Assembly (NCBI RefSeq): GCF_030167925.1
Contig: NZ_JASKUT010000001.1
Coordinates: 2,914,001 to 2,978,000, forward strand
DNA: 64,000 nt
Direction: 5' to 3'
Origin: Paenibacillus silviterrae
GTDB lineage: Bacteria > Bacillota > Bacilli > Paenibacillales > NBRC-103111
Every line of letters begins with the position of its first letter. Position 1 is the first letter of the stretch. Made by a program: the position numbers and the translations under genes. Shown here piece after piece: positions 26,512-33,322 of the stretch. The notes beneath the pieces are model-generated. The model made no database searches. It was not told the DNA's origin and saw only the letters and a program-made list of their open reading frames with translations.

Positions 26512-26617
26512 CGACGGAGCAGTGGAATAGTGGAGTGGCGCGGCTGAAATCGCGCCAGCCTTGGAGAAACGAATGTTCAACGTGATCACGGGTCACTCTA
26601 ACGTAGTGCTTGTATCA

Positions 26618-26649
26618 GGAAGTCCCTTGCCGCTAGGCAGGGGACTTCC
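26618..26649 (+). other. Second strong hairpin in the nrdA-nrdB gap
   Basis: GGAAGTCCCTTGCC, loop GCTA, GGCAGGGGACTTCC: 14 paired bases with one G-T pair, not followed by a T-run. A third stem, TGGCGCG/CGCGCCA, lies near 26535-26557. Together with the 160-nt inverted repeat they fill the gap; no ORF with start signals was seen here. Confidence 0.75.
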
Positions 26650-26730
26650 CATACGATAAGCGGCCCTTGCATTACATGATGTATAAGTAACAATAGGACC
26701 GCCTTTGTCACGAGATGCCAAGACAGGCGG

Positions 26731-27789
26731 ATGGAAAGGGATGACTCAGCCTTGGATTTGCAAAAGAAAAAGCTTTTTAACGAGGATGGCGACCGTGACT
26801 GGGGCAAGCGCCGCATGATCGGCGGAAACACAACCAACCTGATTGAGCTCAACAACGTGAAGTACGATTGGGCTACCAAAATGTACCGTACTATGATGAA
26901 CAACTTCTGGATCCCCGAAGAAATTCCTTTGGCCCAGGATGCGAAGGACTACAAGTTCCTGTCGCCGGAAGAGCGCCAAAGCTACGATAAAATCATCAGC
27001 TTCCTGATTTTCCTGGATTCGCTTCAAACAGCCAACCTGCCGAACATCAATGAGTACATTACGGCGCCTGAAGTAAATCTTTGCCTCACCGTTCAGACGT
27101 TCCAGGAAGCCGTTCACAGCCAGAGCTACTCTTACATTCTGGACAGTGTTTGCTCTGCAGAGGTTCGAGACGATATTTACAACCAATGGCGCGAGGACAA
27201 GCATCTCGCACGCCGCAACCGGTTTATTACTGACCTCTATGAGCGTTTCATCGATGAGCCTACGACGGAAAACCTGATGCGGACGATTATGGCCAACTAC
27301 ATCCTTGAGGGCATTTACTTCTACAGCGGCTTCAGCTTCTTCTATGCCCTGGGTCGCCAAGGCAAAATGCTGGGCACCGTATCCGAGATCAAATATATTC
27401 AGCGCGACGAGCTGACGCATTTGGCCTTGTTCCAGAACATCTTCCGTGAAATTCGCAAGGAGAATCCGGAAATGTTCACCGACCAGCTGATCGAGGATCT
27501 GCGCGGCATGATGCGCACCGCCGTACAGCATGAGATCGAATGGGGCCAGTATATCACCAATAACAAAATTAACGGTCTCAGCAACGAGATCATCGACCAA
27601 TACATCAAGTACATTTCCAACGAGCGGATGAAGAAGCTGGGTCTGGAAATTTTATACCCGGAAGTCGTAGACCATCCGATGAAATGGGTCGAGAGCTTCA
27701 GCAACATGAACAGCATGAAGACCGACTTCTTCGAGCAAAAGGTAACCAACTACAGTAAGTCCTCCAACCTGAACTGGGACGACCTGTAG
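26731..27789 (+). CDS. nrdB: Class I ribonucleotide reductase, beta (radical) subunit
   Basis: 352 residues; four-helix ferritin-like fold that generates the tyrosyl radical. The metal and radical residues are in place: Asp96 (FLDSLQ), Glu126, His129 and Tyr133 (TFQEAVHSQSYSYIL), Glu193 (LEGIYFYSGF), Glu227 and His230 (RDELTHLAL). The start is uncertain: ATG 26731 has only AGGCGG directly against it; TTG 26752 (LDLQKKKLFNE) is possible, and family members usually begin near QKKKLFN. It is the second gene of the nrd operon, separated from nrdA by a structured gap, and closes with a strong terminator. Confidence 0.96.
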   Translation: MERDDSALDLQKKKLFNEDGDRDWGKRRMIGGNTTNLIELNNVKYDWATKMYRTMMNNFWIPEEIPLAQDAKDYKFLSPEERQSYDKIISFLIFLDSLQTANLPNINEYITAPEVNLCLTVQTFQEAVHSQSYSYILDSVCSAEVRDDIYNQWREDKHLARRNRFITDLYERFIDEPTTENLMRTIMANYILEGIYFYSGFSFFYALGRQGKMLGTVSEIKYIQRDELTHLALFQNIFREIRKENPEMFTDQLIEDLRGMMRTAVQHEIEWGQYITNNKINGLSNEIIDQYIKYISNERMKKLGLEILYPEVVDHPMKWVESFSNMNSMKTDFFEQKVTNYSKSSNLNWDDL

Positions 27790-27808
27790 GTCACTGGGCT
27801 ATGTGCCT

Positions 27809-27928
27809 TATAAGAAAAGCTTCTATCGAAGCCCTTTCAAAGTAGTGCATTCGTGTCCAAAAGGTAGCTTTTCTTGAAACATCAGAATCATTGAGCTCCG
27901 CTCAAAACTTATAAATTCTAATATTATA
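27809..27928 (+). repeat. 120-bp hairpin repeat, copy A
   Basis: Nearly identical to the inverted copy at 33031-33150. The outer half is bounded by AAGAAAAGCTT and AGCTTTTCTT with a variable middle; the inner half is a second hairpin, TTGAGC, TCC, GCTCAA, flanked by AGAAT and ATTCT. There are no coding signals. It behaves like a REP- or MITE-type non-autonomous element. It lies between the nrdB stop and its terminator. Confidence 0.9.
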
Positions 27929-27968
27929 AAAGGAAGGACCTTCCATTCGGAAGGTCCTTTCCTTTTTA
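27927..27968. terminator. Bidirectional terminator between nrdB and the phosphorelay gene
   Basis: AAAAGGAAGGACCTTCC, loop ATTC, GGAAGGTCCTTTCCTTTTT. It works for nrdB on the plus strand and for the convergent regulator gene on the minus strand. Confidence 0.92.
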
Positions 27969-27980
27969 TATTGGACATTA

Positions 27981-29714
27981 TTATGATGGCAGGTCCAGCA
28001 ATTCCTTCACCTTCAGCTCCATCTCCACCATGGAGAAGGGCTTGTGCATGAAGGCATGCGCCCCCAGCTGCAAGCCGCGGCTCACATCGTCCTCGCGGGT
28101 GCGGCCGGAGAGCATAAGAATCTTCGTATCCACGCTGCGTGTGCGCGACTCTTGCAAACGCTCCAGAACGCCGAACCCGTCCATACGCGGCATCACCCCG
28201 TCCAAGACGGTCAGGTCAACCGGCTTGTCCTGGAGAATACGCAGAGCCTCTTCCCCATTCGTCGCCTCAAGGAAATCAATCGGCAGATGTTTTAGCTTAG
28301 CTATGAGAATGGAACGCAGGATTTTGTCATCGTCTGCGATTAAGACGGTTTTACGCGGTTCAATGGAAGCAGTGGACTCCGCGACTGCGGAGACAGGCCT
28401 GTTATCCTTCACTAGCACACGGTTGCGTCCCGATTGCTTGGCATCGTACATCGCCGCGTCGGATCTTTCGATCCATTGCTGGACGGACATGCCCGGCATC
28501 CACTCGGAAACCCCTGCGGAAAAGGTGATATGAAAGGCTTGTCCCTCATACTGGGCTACCGGTCCTTGATTCGTAAGCTGCAGAATATGCTCCAAGGTTT
28601 TCCTCGCATCGGAGGCATGGGTGTTCGGCAGCACGACGACAAATTCTTCCCCCCCAAACCGCGCAACGAGATCCGTCGCCCGCAGATGATGCTGAAGCAT
28701 GTGCGCCAGCCCCTGAAGAACCAGATCGCCGATATGATGCCCATAGGTATCATTAATGGATTTAAACCGGTCAATATCGATGAACCCCAAGGAAATCGGT
28801 GCCGGGTATCGGGAAATCCGCTGCAGCTCCGCTTGAATCTGGTGGTCAAAGTACCGCCTGTTGTATACCCCGGTCAAAGGGTCGCGAAACGCCATCTGCT
28901 CGAAGGTTTTGGTCCGCTTCAGCAGGCTGTAAATCCGGGCGCTGAGCTCCCGATACTGGAACGGCTTGGACACGTAATCATCCGCCCCCAGATGAAAGCA
29001 GCGAACCTTGTCGTTCACATCACTGCGCCCGGATATGACAATAAGCGGAATCCATTTTAGCGTCGGATCCTCTTTCAACTGCTCGAACAATTCGTAGCCG
29101 CTTTGCGGGTGCATCATCAGATCCAAAGTGATAAGATGATACACATGCTCCCGAAGGAGCCGCTCTGCAGTTTCGACGTCAGCGGCTTCATCTACCGTAT
29201 AGCCGTCCAGCTTCAGCAAACGAACCAAATAGGAGCGAAGCACTTCATCATCATCGATGATCAGCAGTCGCTCTCCACTCGGTGCAGTCATCGTAAAAAC
29301 CTGATGCTCATCAAGCTCCAGCTCGCGGGTATAAATGTCCGTCTCCATCTCAAGCTCCTGCACGATCGGAAGGCTTGCCTCGATACTCAATGCATACTTT
29401 GTGAGCAGAGCTTCCGCCGACGAGTTCTCCTCGAGCTTCTCTTCCGTCCACTGCCACACTTTAACGCAAGCTTGTCCCAGCATACCGATACGCTCGAAGC
29501 CGAACATCGGCGCGCTTCCCTTCAAGGTGTGCACCAGCCGATAGATGCGCCGCGCATACTGCAAAGCATCATCCGCTACTTGAAGCTGATGAAGCTCCTG
29601 GAGCTCTGCCAGCTGCTTGTGCAGAACTGCGATGTAACGCCTGCGTCCCTCCTTAAGCAAACGGGCCTCCCGTTCAATGCGCTCCTCCTCCGATGCATGT
29701 CTCAATATCTTCAC
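27981..29714 (-). CDS. Hpt-REC-GGDEF-REC signalling protein
   Basis: 577 residues, cytoplasmic. An N-terminal Hpt domain carries the phosphorylatable His (RLVHTLKGSAPMFGF, near 60-75). The first receiver begins LLIIDDDEVLRSYL with its Asp in LITLDLMM and Lys in VSKPFQ. The GGDEF domain (DPLTGVYNRRYFD, FGGEEFVVVLPN) should make cyclic di-GMP. The second receiver is VLIADDDKILRS, VLDGVMPRMDG, MHKPFS. Start is GTG with only GGGAA upstream. The receiver gene 48 bp upstream on the same strand is the probable phosphorelay partner. Confidence 0.93.
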   Translation of the reverse strand: MKILRHASEEERIEREARLLKEGRRRYIAVLHKQLAELQELHQLQVADDALQYARRIYRLVHTLKGSAPMFGFERIGMLGQACVKVWQWTEEKLEENSSAEALLTKYALSIEASLPIVQELEMETDIYTRELELDEHQVFTMTAPSGERLLIIDDDEVLRSYLVRLLKLDGYTVDEAADVETAERLLREHVYHLITLDLMMHPQSGYELFEQLKEDPTLKWIPLIVISGRSDVNDKVRCFHLGADDYVSKPFQYRELSARIYSLLKRTKTFEQMAFRDPLTGVYNRRYFDHQIQAELQRISRYPAPISLGFIDIDRFKSINDTYGHHIGDLVLQGLAHMLQHHLRATDLVARFGGEEFVVVLPNTHASDARKTLEHILQLTNQGPVAQYEGQAFHITFSAGVSEWMPGMSVQQWIERSDAAMYDAKQSGRNRVLVKDNRPVSAVAESTASIEPRKTVLIADDDKILRSILIAKLKHLPIDFLEATNGEEALRILQDKPVDLTVLDGVMPRMDGFGVLERLQESRTRSVDTKILMLSGRTREDDVSRGLQLGAHAFMHKPFSMVEMELKVKELLDLPS

Positions 29715-29762
29715 TTCCCGCTCTCATCATTATAGATAACGTATCTTTACCGGTAAGCGCCG

Positions 29763-30143
29763 CTAGCTGCCCTTGCGGATCAGCTCCTCCACGATGTCCA
29801 GCAGCTGCAAAGGGCTAAACGGCTTGACGATATATTGAGACACCCCGGCCGCTTTCGCCCGTTCCCGATCCTTATCCAAGGCCTTCGCTGTCAGCAGGAT
29901 AACCGGAGCCTCCCGATTCGCATTCTCCTCGCTTCGCAGCCACTCGCATACCTCGACCCCGGTCCTCTCCGGCATCATATAATCCAAAATAATTAAATCG
30001 AAGCGCTCCGATTCCAAATATTGCTTCGCTTGCTCTCCGTCCTCAGCTTCCGTAATCCGGTACCCTTCGTCCGAGAGTGTTTCCGTCAATAAAAAACGCA
30101 GTGCCGCTTCATCGTCGGCAAGCAGGATCCGATAGTTTTCCAT
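29763..30143 (-). CDS. Single-domain response regulator
   Basis: 126 residues, a receiver domain alone. Acidic pocket in ILLADDEAALR, phosphoacceptor Asp in LIILDYMMPERTG, Thr/Ser switch in VILLTAKA and Lys in YIVKPFSPLQLL. No output domain, so it probably shuttles phosphate, perhaps to the Hpt domain of the next gene. ATG 30143 is used; TTG 30149 lies nearer the GGGGG upstream. No kinase is encoded next to it. Confidence 0.9.
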   Translation of the reverse strand: MENYRILLADDEAALRFLLTETLSDEGYRITEAEDGEQAKQYLESERFDLIILDYMMPERTGVEVCEWLRSEENANREAPVILLTAKALDKDRERAKAAGVSQYIVKPFSPLQLLDIVEELIRKGS

Positions 30144-30361
30144 ACGCAACTAGCCCCCATTCTCAGACCTCTACATGAATTCTTTGGTGTAAAGCATGTC
30201 ATGGCCCTATTCCTTGTGTGTGTGAAAATACACCTAAACATATGGGCCAAAAGTATGATGTATAGACCCTTTGAACTATGGTATGATCAATGCATAAACA
30301 ATTCTTGATTTAAATTTTAGTAATATTAGGAAAAACGCCCTATTGAGGAAGGATGATTCGA

Positions 30362-30748
30362 ATGGACAACATTGATCACTTAATTCGCAAGGTGTCCAAG
30401 TATGTGTCCTTCGGCCAGCCGATCGCTTCCGGTTCCGTCGTGTCCCAGCGGGTGTCGGATCCTCGGATCCCCATGCTCGCCTATTATTTGTCGCTTAAAG
30501 CTTTAGAAGACGATAAAAATCATTACCACGAAGTGTGGTTGAAGAAGGATGGACTCTTCGCGATCACCGATGCCTGGTATCGGGAAAGCACGGTTTCCCG
30601 AAAGCTGCTGCAGGATAATTTGACATTCGAGCAGCTGAAGAAGCACTACGGTGACGAAGAATCCCACAACATCGCTTTGCGCATATCCGAAATTATTAAA
30701 AAGTCGGAAAAAGAAGACTGGAAGCCGTACTCCGCCAAACGTTTCTAA
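30362..30748 (+). CDS. Conserved-looking hypothetical protein
   Basis: 128 residues. Not recognised. Mostly alpha-helical and charged, with no signal peptide or membrane helix (IDHLIRKVSKYVSFGQPIAS, then LTFEQLKKHYGDEESHNIAL, ending DWKPYSAKRF). ATG 30362 is preferred, GAGGAAGG lying about 8 nt before it; an ATG nine bases earlier touches that site. Good codon pattern and a clear binding site support a real gene. It stands alone, convergent with the cyclotransferase gene. Confidence 0.75.
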   Translation: MDNIDHLIRKVSKYVSFGQPIASGSVVSQRVSDPRIPMLAYYLSLKALEDDKNHYHEVWLKKDGLFAITDAWYRESTVSRKLLQDNLTFEQLKKHYGDEESHNIALRISEIIKKSEKEDWKPYSAKRF

Positions 30749-30765
30749 AGGTGGAGTCCAGGCTT

Positions 30766-31149
30766 CTATTTTGTATCGCGGTGCGCTCTCCACGAGCCGG
30801 ATGGAATGCAGGAGCAGCCGCGGGAGTCCATCCAAACGTACACCCAGCCCTCCAGCTCCTCCTCCCTGTTATCGCGAATCCAAACCCGTTCATAATCATT
30901 GCTGCAGCCAGCGCCGTAATATTCCTCCAGCTGATCCATGGCAGCCAGCCCTTCTTCCGTAACAACCAGCCATTCCCCTAGTACCGTTTCCCGGATCTCG
31001 GGACCGGAGAGGACGAGCGCAGGGTATTCCCCGGCATCGTACAGCTTGCCGCGGACTGCACCGGGCCTTACGGACAGCAAGTAGGGCGATACCACATGAT
31101 GATTGGTTTCACCCGTCAACAGCGTTCCATAGACGAATACGCGGAGCAT
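30766..31149 (-). CDS. Gamma-glutamylcyclotransferase-fold protein (YtfP type)
   Basis: 127 residues. The family opening VFVYGTLLTGETNHH forms the gamma-glutamyl-binding loop; PGAVRGKLYDAGEYPALVLS follows, and the catalytic Glu is expected in DQLEEYYG. These enzymes release gamma-glutamyl groups as 5-oxoproline. That fits the neighbourhood: pxpA, which acts on 5-oxoproline, lies 0.3 kb away on the same strand. GAGGTGAG precedes ATG. The exact substrate (gamma-glutamyl amine, dipeptide or glutathione-like) is unknown. The YtfP group is not always active as a cyclotransferase. Confidence 0.85.
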   Translation of the reverse strand: MLRVFVYGTLLTGETNHHVVSPYLLSVRPGAVRGKLYDAGEYPALVLSGPEIRETVLGEWLVVTEEGLAAMDQLEEYYGAGCSNDYERVWIRDNREEELEGWVYVWMDSRGCSCIPSGSWRAHRDTK

Positions 31150-31291
31150 GCTTTGGGCTCACCTCGATTGGTTAGCGGTCCCCTACATCATATCATAATT
31201 ACCTGGACTCGCACAGAACCTGCCACGCCGACGATTCACCATTTGTTTTTGTGGTACATAAACTGGAGAGAAAGAAAGGGGAGGATGACAG

Positions 31292-31432
31292 ATGCTAAGT
31301 CCTGAGGATGCTAACAAAATCATACGCTTTCTGTCGGCGGCCTATTTCACAACCGAGTCGGAGGAAGCGCGGAAGGAATTCAACCGGCTGGCCAATGAGC
31401 TGCGCAAAGCGTCCGGGCAGCCGGTCCAATAA
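31292..31432 (+). CDS. Small protein, 46 residues
   Basis: Opens MLSPEDANKIIRFLSAAYFT and continues with TESEEARKEFNRLANELRKA to end SGQPVQ. A strong site, GGGGAGG, stands 7 nt before ATG. It reads as an amphipathic helical soluble protein. Coding bias and start signal support it, but I recognise no family. It lies between the divergent cyclotransferase gene and the convergent pxpA gene. Confidence 0.65.
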   Translation: MLSPEDANKIIRFLSAAYFTTESEEARKEFNRLANELRKASGQPVQ

Positions 31433-31446
31433 GGCTCAAGCCATAC

Positions 31447-32229
31447 TTATGCACTGTACGGAGGCGCAATCCGAATCTGCTCCAGTCCCAGCGAAGCTCG
31501 AAGCCGCTCGGCCAATCGGGGTGCCTCCGGCCCATCGCCGTGAAGGCAGAGCGTATCCGCCTGCAAGGGAATTACACGCCCCTGCCTAGCTAAGACATGG
31601 CCCTCAACCACAATACGTTTCGCCTGCTCCGCTACTGCCTCCGGGTCATGCAGCACGGCTCCGGGCTGGCTTCTTGGCGTGAGCGACCCATCCTGCTCGT
31701 AGCTTCGATCAGCGAACGCCTCGGATGCGCTCCTCAGCCCGATCGCATCGGCGGCCCGGACAAGCTCGCTGCCCGCGAGGCCGTACAGAATGAGGGACGG
31801 GTCCAGCCGATAAACGGCTTGCGCGATGGCGTCCGCCAGCGGCCTGCTGGCAGCTGCCATATTATAGAGAGCCCCGTGAGGCTTAACATGATGAAGCGTA
31901 AGACCCTCAGCCTTGACAAAACCAAGAAGCGCTCCCGTCTGGTACAGGATCAGGTCGGATGCCTCCTCCGGCGTAATGTGCATCGTGCGGCGTCCGAAGC
32001 CTTGAAGGTCGGGCAGCCCCGGATGCGCACCGATCGCCACTTGACTGTCGGCGCAAAGCTTCACCGTTCGGCGCATCGTCGCCGAGTCCCCTGCATGGAA
32101 TCCGCAGGCAATGTTGGCCGAGCTGATGTAAGGCAGCAGCGCCTCATCCGCTCCGATTCGGTACGCTCCGAAGCTTTCTCCCATATCGGCATTGAGGTCA
32201 ATGGTCATCGGTTTTGGGCTTGTCGTCAT
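31447..32229 (-). CDS. pxpA: 5-oxoprolinase subunit A (LamB/YcsF family)
   Basis: 260 residues. Part of the PxpABC enzyme that hydrolyses 5-oxoproline to glutamate with ATP. Family motifs: TIDLNADMGESFGAY, ANIACGFHAGDSATM, VAIGAHPGLPDLQGFGRR, HHVKPHGALYN and DTLCLHGDGPEA. The chosen ATG (MTTSPKPMTIDLN) has AAGGAGG 11 nt upstream; earlier in-frame ATGs lack sites. Unlike the usual contiguous pxp operon, it is separated from pxpB and pxpC by about 1.1 kb holding a small regulator-like gene, tiny ORFs and a hairpin repeat. A terminator-like hairpin 45 bp upstream suggests a separate promoter. Confidence 0.93.
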   Translation of the reverse strand: MTTSPKPMTIDLNADMGESFGAYRIGADEALLPYISSANIACGFHAGDSATMRRTVKLCADSQVAIGAHPGLPDLQGFGRRTMHITPEEASDLILYQTGALLGFVKAEGLTLHHVKPHGALYNMAAASRPLADAIAQAVYRLDPSLILYGLAGSELVRAADAIGLRSASEAFADRSYEQDGSLTPRSQPGAVLHDPEAVAEQAKRIVVEGHVLARQGRVIPLQADTLCLHGDGPEAPRLAERLRASLGLEQIRIAPPYSA

Positions 32230-32275
32230 CGAGAGAGAGGCCTCCTTCATCGTGAAAATAAGTGCCGGACAAAGA

Positions 32276-32304
32276 ATAAAAGCCAAAAGCGCACGCTCTT
32301 GGCC
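32276..32304 (-). terminator. Intrinsic terminator after the CD3324-type gene
   Basis: Minus strand: GGCCAAGAGCG, T, GCGCTTTTGGC, then TTTTATTC. It stands between the small gene and pxpA. Confidence 0.75.
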
Positions 32305-32320
32305 TCCGGTTCGTTCTATA

Positions 32321-32626
32321 TTAGTGCCGCTGGCCGGCTGCTTCTTGGCGACCGGTCAAGCCGCGTGTTTTAACAATGATCTTGCGAATGCTGTCCTCCG
32401 ACAAATGAAACTGCTGAATGAGCTCCGGTACGGTCGAGCCGTTCTGATACAGCCGGAAGATCTCATGATTTCGCCGTTGAATAGTTTGCCGGGTGCCGTT
32501 GTTCTCACCCCAGCCGGCGCGGACCTGGTCCTTTTTGGGAATATAGATAATCTCACCTTGGATGTAATCCTGAAGCTGCTTCAGCAGATTCGCAGGCAAA
32601 ATATCCTTTCCGTTCTTGTACCCCAT
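32321..32626 (-). CDS. CD3324-like small helix-turn-helix protein
   Basis: 101 residues from ATG in MGYKNGKDILPANLL, with AAAGGAGG 9 nt upstream. YIQGEIIYIPKKDQVRAGWG and the following NNGTRQTI resemble the 'CD3324 family' of small Firmicute proteins. The C-terminal half looks like a Mor-type helix-turn-helix (EIFRLYQNGSTVPELIQQFH, SEDSIRKIIVK). It is probably a DNA-binding protein; targets unknown. It lies between pxpC and pxpA on their strand but has its own terminator. Confidence 0.75.
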   Translation of the reverse strand: MGYKNGKDILPANLLKQLQDYIQGEIIYIPKKDQVRAGWGENNGTRQTIQRRNHEIFRLYQNGSTVPELIQQFHLSEDSIRKIIVKTRGLTGRQEAAGQRH

Positions 32627-32688
32627 TGATGAATGCCTCCTTTCGCGCTTTCTTGTGCAAGAGCCTCGAAAGTTAACAGCATTCCCAT
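32581..32688 (-). CDS. Possible 35-residue ORF overlapping the CD3324-type start
   Basis: A strong site, GGAGGAG, stands 3 nt before ATG (9 nt before a second ATG). The peptide reads MGMLLTFEALAQESAKGGIH and ends RTERIFCLRIC. It overlaps the next gene by 46 bp in another frame, an arrangement that could couple translation. No homologue is known to me; it may be only a leader or chance. Confidence 0.3.
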   Translation of the reverse strand: MGMLLTFEALAQESAKGGIHQWGTRTERIFCLRIC

Positions 32689-32760
32689 CCACTCCTCCTG
32701 AACGCCTCGCCGTCTAGGGGCTAAGCGTGCGTCGTTCGTCGTTTGTAGGGGGCATAAAAA

Positions 32761-32789
32761 TAAAAAAACACGATCAACCGCTCGTGTCC
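32761..32789 (-). terminator. Terminator of the 23-residue peptide unit
   Basis: Minus strand: ACACGA, loop GCGGTTGA, TCGTGT and a run of seven T, then ATTTTT. A perfect hairpin GTCATGA, GAA, TCATGAC lies shortly before it in the same transcript. Confidence 0.85.
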
Positions 32790-32852
32790 TGAATGCCTCG
32801 CATATGGTGTCATGATTCTCATGACGATCAGGTGTCGGTAATGGAGAAAACG

Positions 32853-32924
32853 CTATTCAGTTTCGTAAAACTCTTTTCCTGCCAATGTGCCTCCGTTAAA
32901 TGTGCCTCCAACAATCTTCTTCAT
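32853..32924 (-). CDS. Tiny peptide gene, 23 residues
   Basis: Encodes MKKIVGGTFNGGTLAGKEFY plus ETE. All parts of a dedicated transcription unit are visible on the minus strand: TGGACA-18-TATAAT promoter, a small TCGCAATTTTGCGA hairpin in the 5' leader, AAAGGAGTG 6 nt before ATG, the ORF, and an intrinsic terminator about 65 bp later. The peptide is Gly/Thr-rich, with a basic start and acidic end. No family recognised, and no maturation enzyme or exporter is adjacent. It could act as a signalling or modified peptide, or the RNA could be the product. Confidence 0.55.
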   Translation of the reverse strand: MKKIVGGTFNGGTLAGKEFYETE

Positions 32925-32982
32925 TGATGACACTCCTTTCACCTGAAATTTGGAATATCGCAAAATTGCGACTCATTGTTTC

Positions 32983-33012
32983 ATTATACCTTATGTATGG
33001 GAAAAATGTCCA
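32983..33012 (-). promoter_or_regulatory. Promoter of the 23-residue peptide unit
   Basis: Minus strand: TGGACA, 18 nt, TATAAT (perfect -10), about 60 bp before the peptide ATG. Confidence 0.7.
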
Positions 33013-33030
33013 TCGGACGTTTGTATTTTC

Positions 33031-33150
33031 TTATAACATTAGAATTTATAAGTTTTGAGCGGAGCTCAAGGATTCTAATGTTTCAAGAAAAGCTTCCTCT
33101 TGCTCACGAATGTACATCCCCGAGAGGGCTTCGATAGAAGCTTTTCTTAT
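33031..33150 (-). repeat. 120-bp hairpin repeat, copy B
   Basis: The reverse complement of copy A at 27809-27928, differing mainly in the 30 or so bases in the middle of the first hairpin. ATTAGAATCCTTGAGC and its partner arm form the second hairpin. It separates the two tiny-peptide units. Confidence 0.9.
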
Positions 33151-33157
33151 AGATCAT

Positions 33158-33181
33158 TTATAAAGGGGCCCGAAGGCCCCC
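33158..33181 (-). terminator. Terminator after the 10-residue ORF
   Basis: Minus strand: GGGGGCC, TTCG, GGCCCC, then TTTATAAAT. A GC-only stem with a stable TTCG tetraloop and a short U-tract. Confidence 0.8.
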
Positions 33182-33199
33182 GTAACTTGAGATCTCTGC

Positions 33200-33232
33200 T
33201 TACGCAGAGACCACCTCTGTCATTGTAATCAT
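33200..33232 (-). CDS. Possible 10-residue ORF with strong ribosome binding site
   Basis: Encodes MITMTEVVSA. AAAGGAGTG stands 9 nt before ATG, nearly the same start signal as the 23-residue peptide gene (AAAGGAGTG then TCATCA). The stop overlaps a CTCTGC/GCAGAG hairpin, and a GC-rich terminator follows 20 nt later. TTGAGG and TTAATA 18 nt apart upstream (about 33285-33315, minus strand) could be a promoter; otherwise it is the tail of the pxpBC transcript. It could be a leader peptide. Confidence 0.35.
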   Translation of the reverse strand: MITMTEVVSA

Positions 33233-33322
33233 TGCTCTGATCACTCCTTTCCTTGAATGTCAGCTGGCCGGCTACGTACTTATTAACTCATATTCGCCGA
33301 TCCGCCTCAAGGGAAGGAATGG

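Noticed and set aside
26348-26730. Group I or group II intron in the nrd operon
   Set aside because: nrdA ends with its normal CxxC tail, and I could not find conserved intron core sequences; kept only as an alternative to test.
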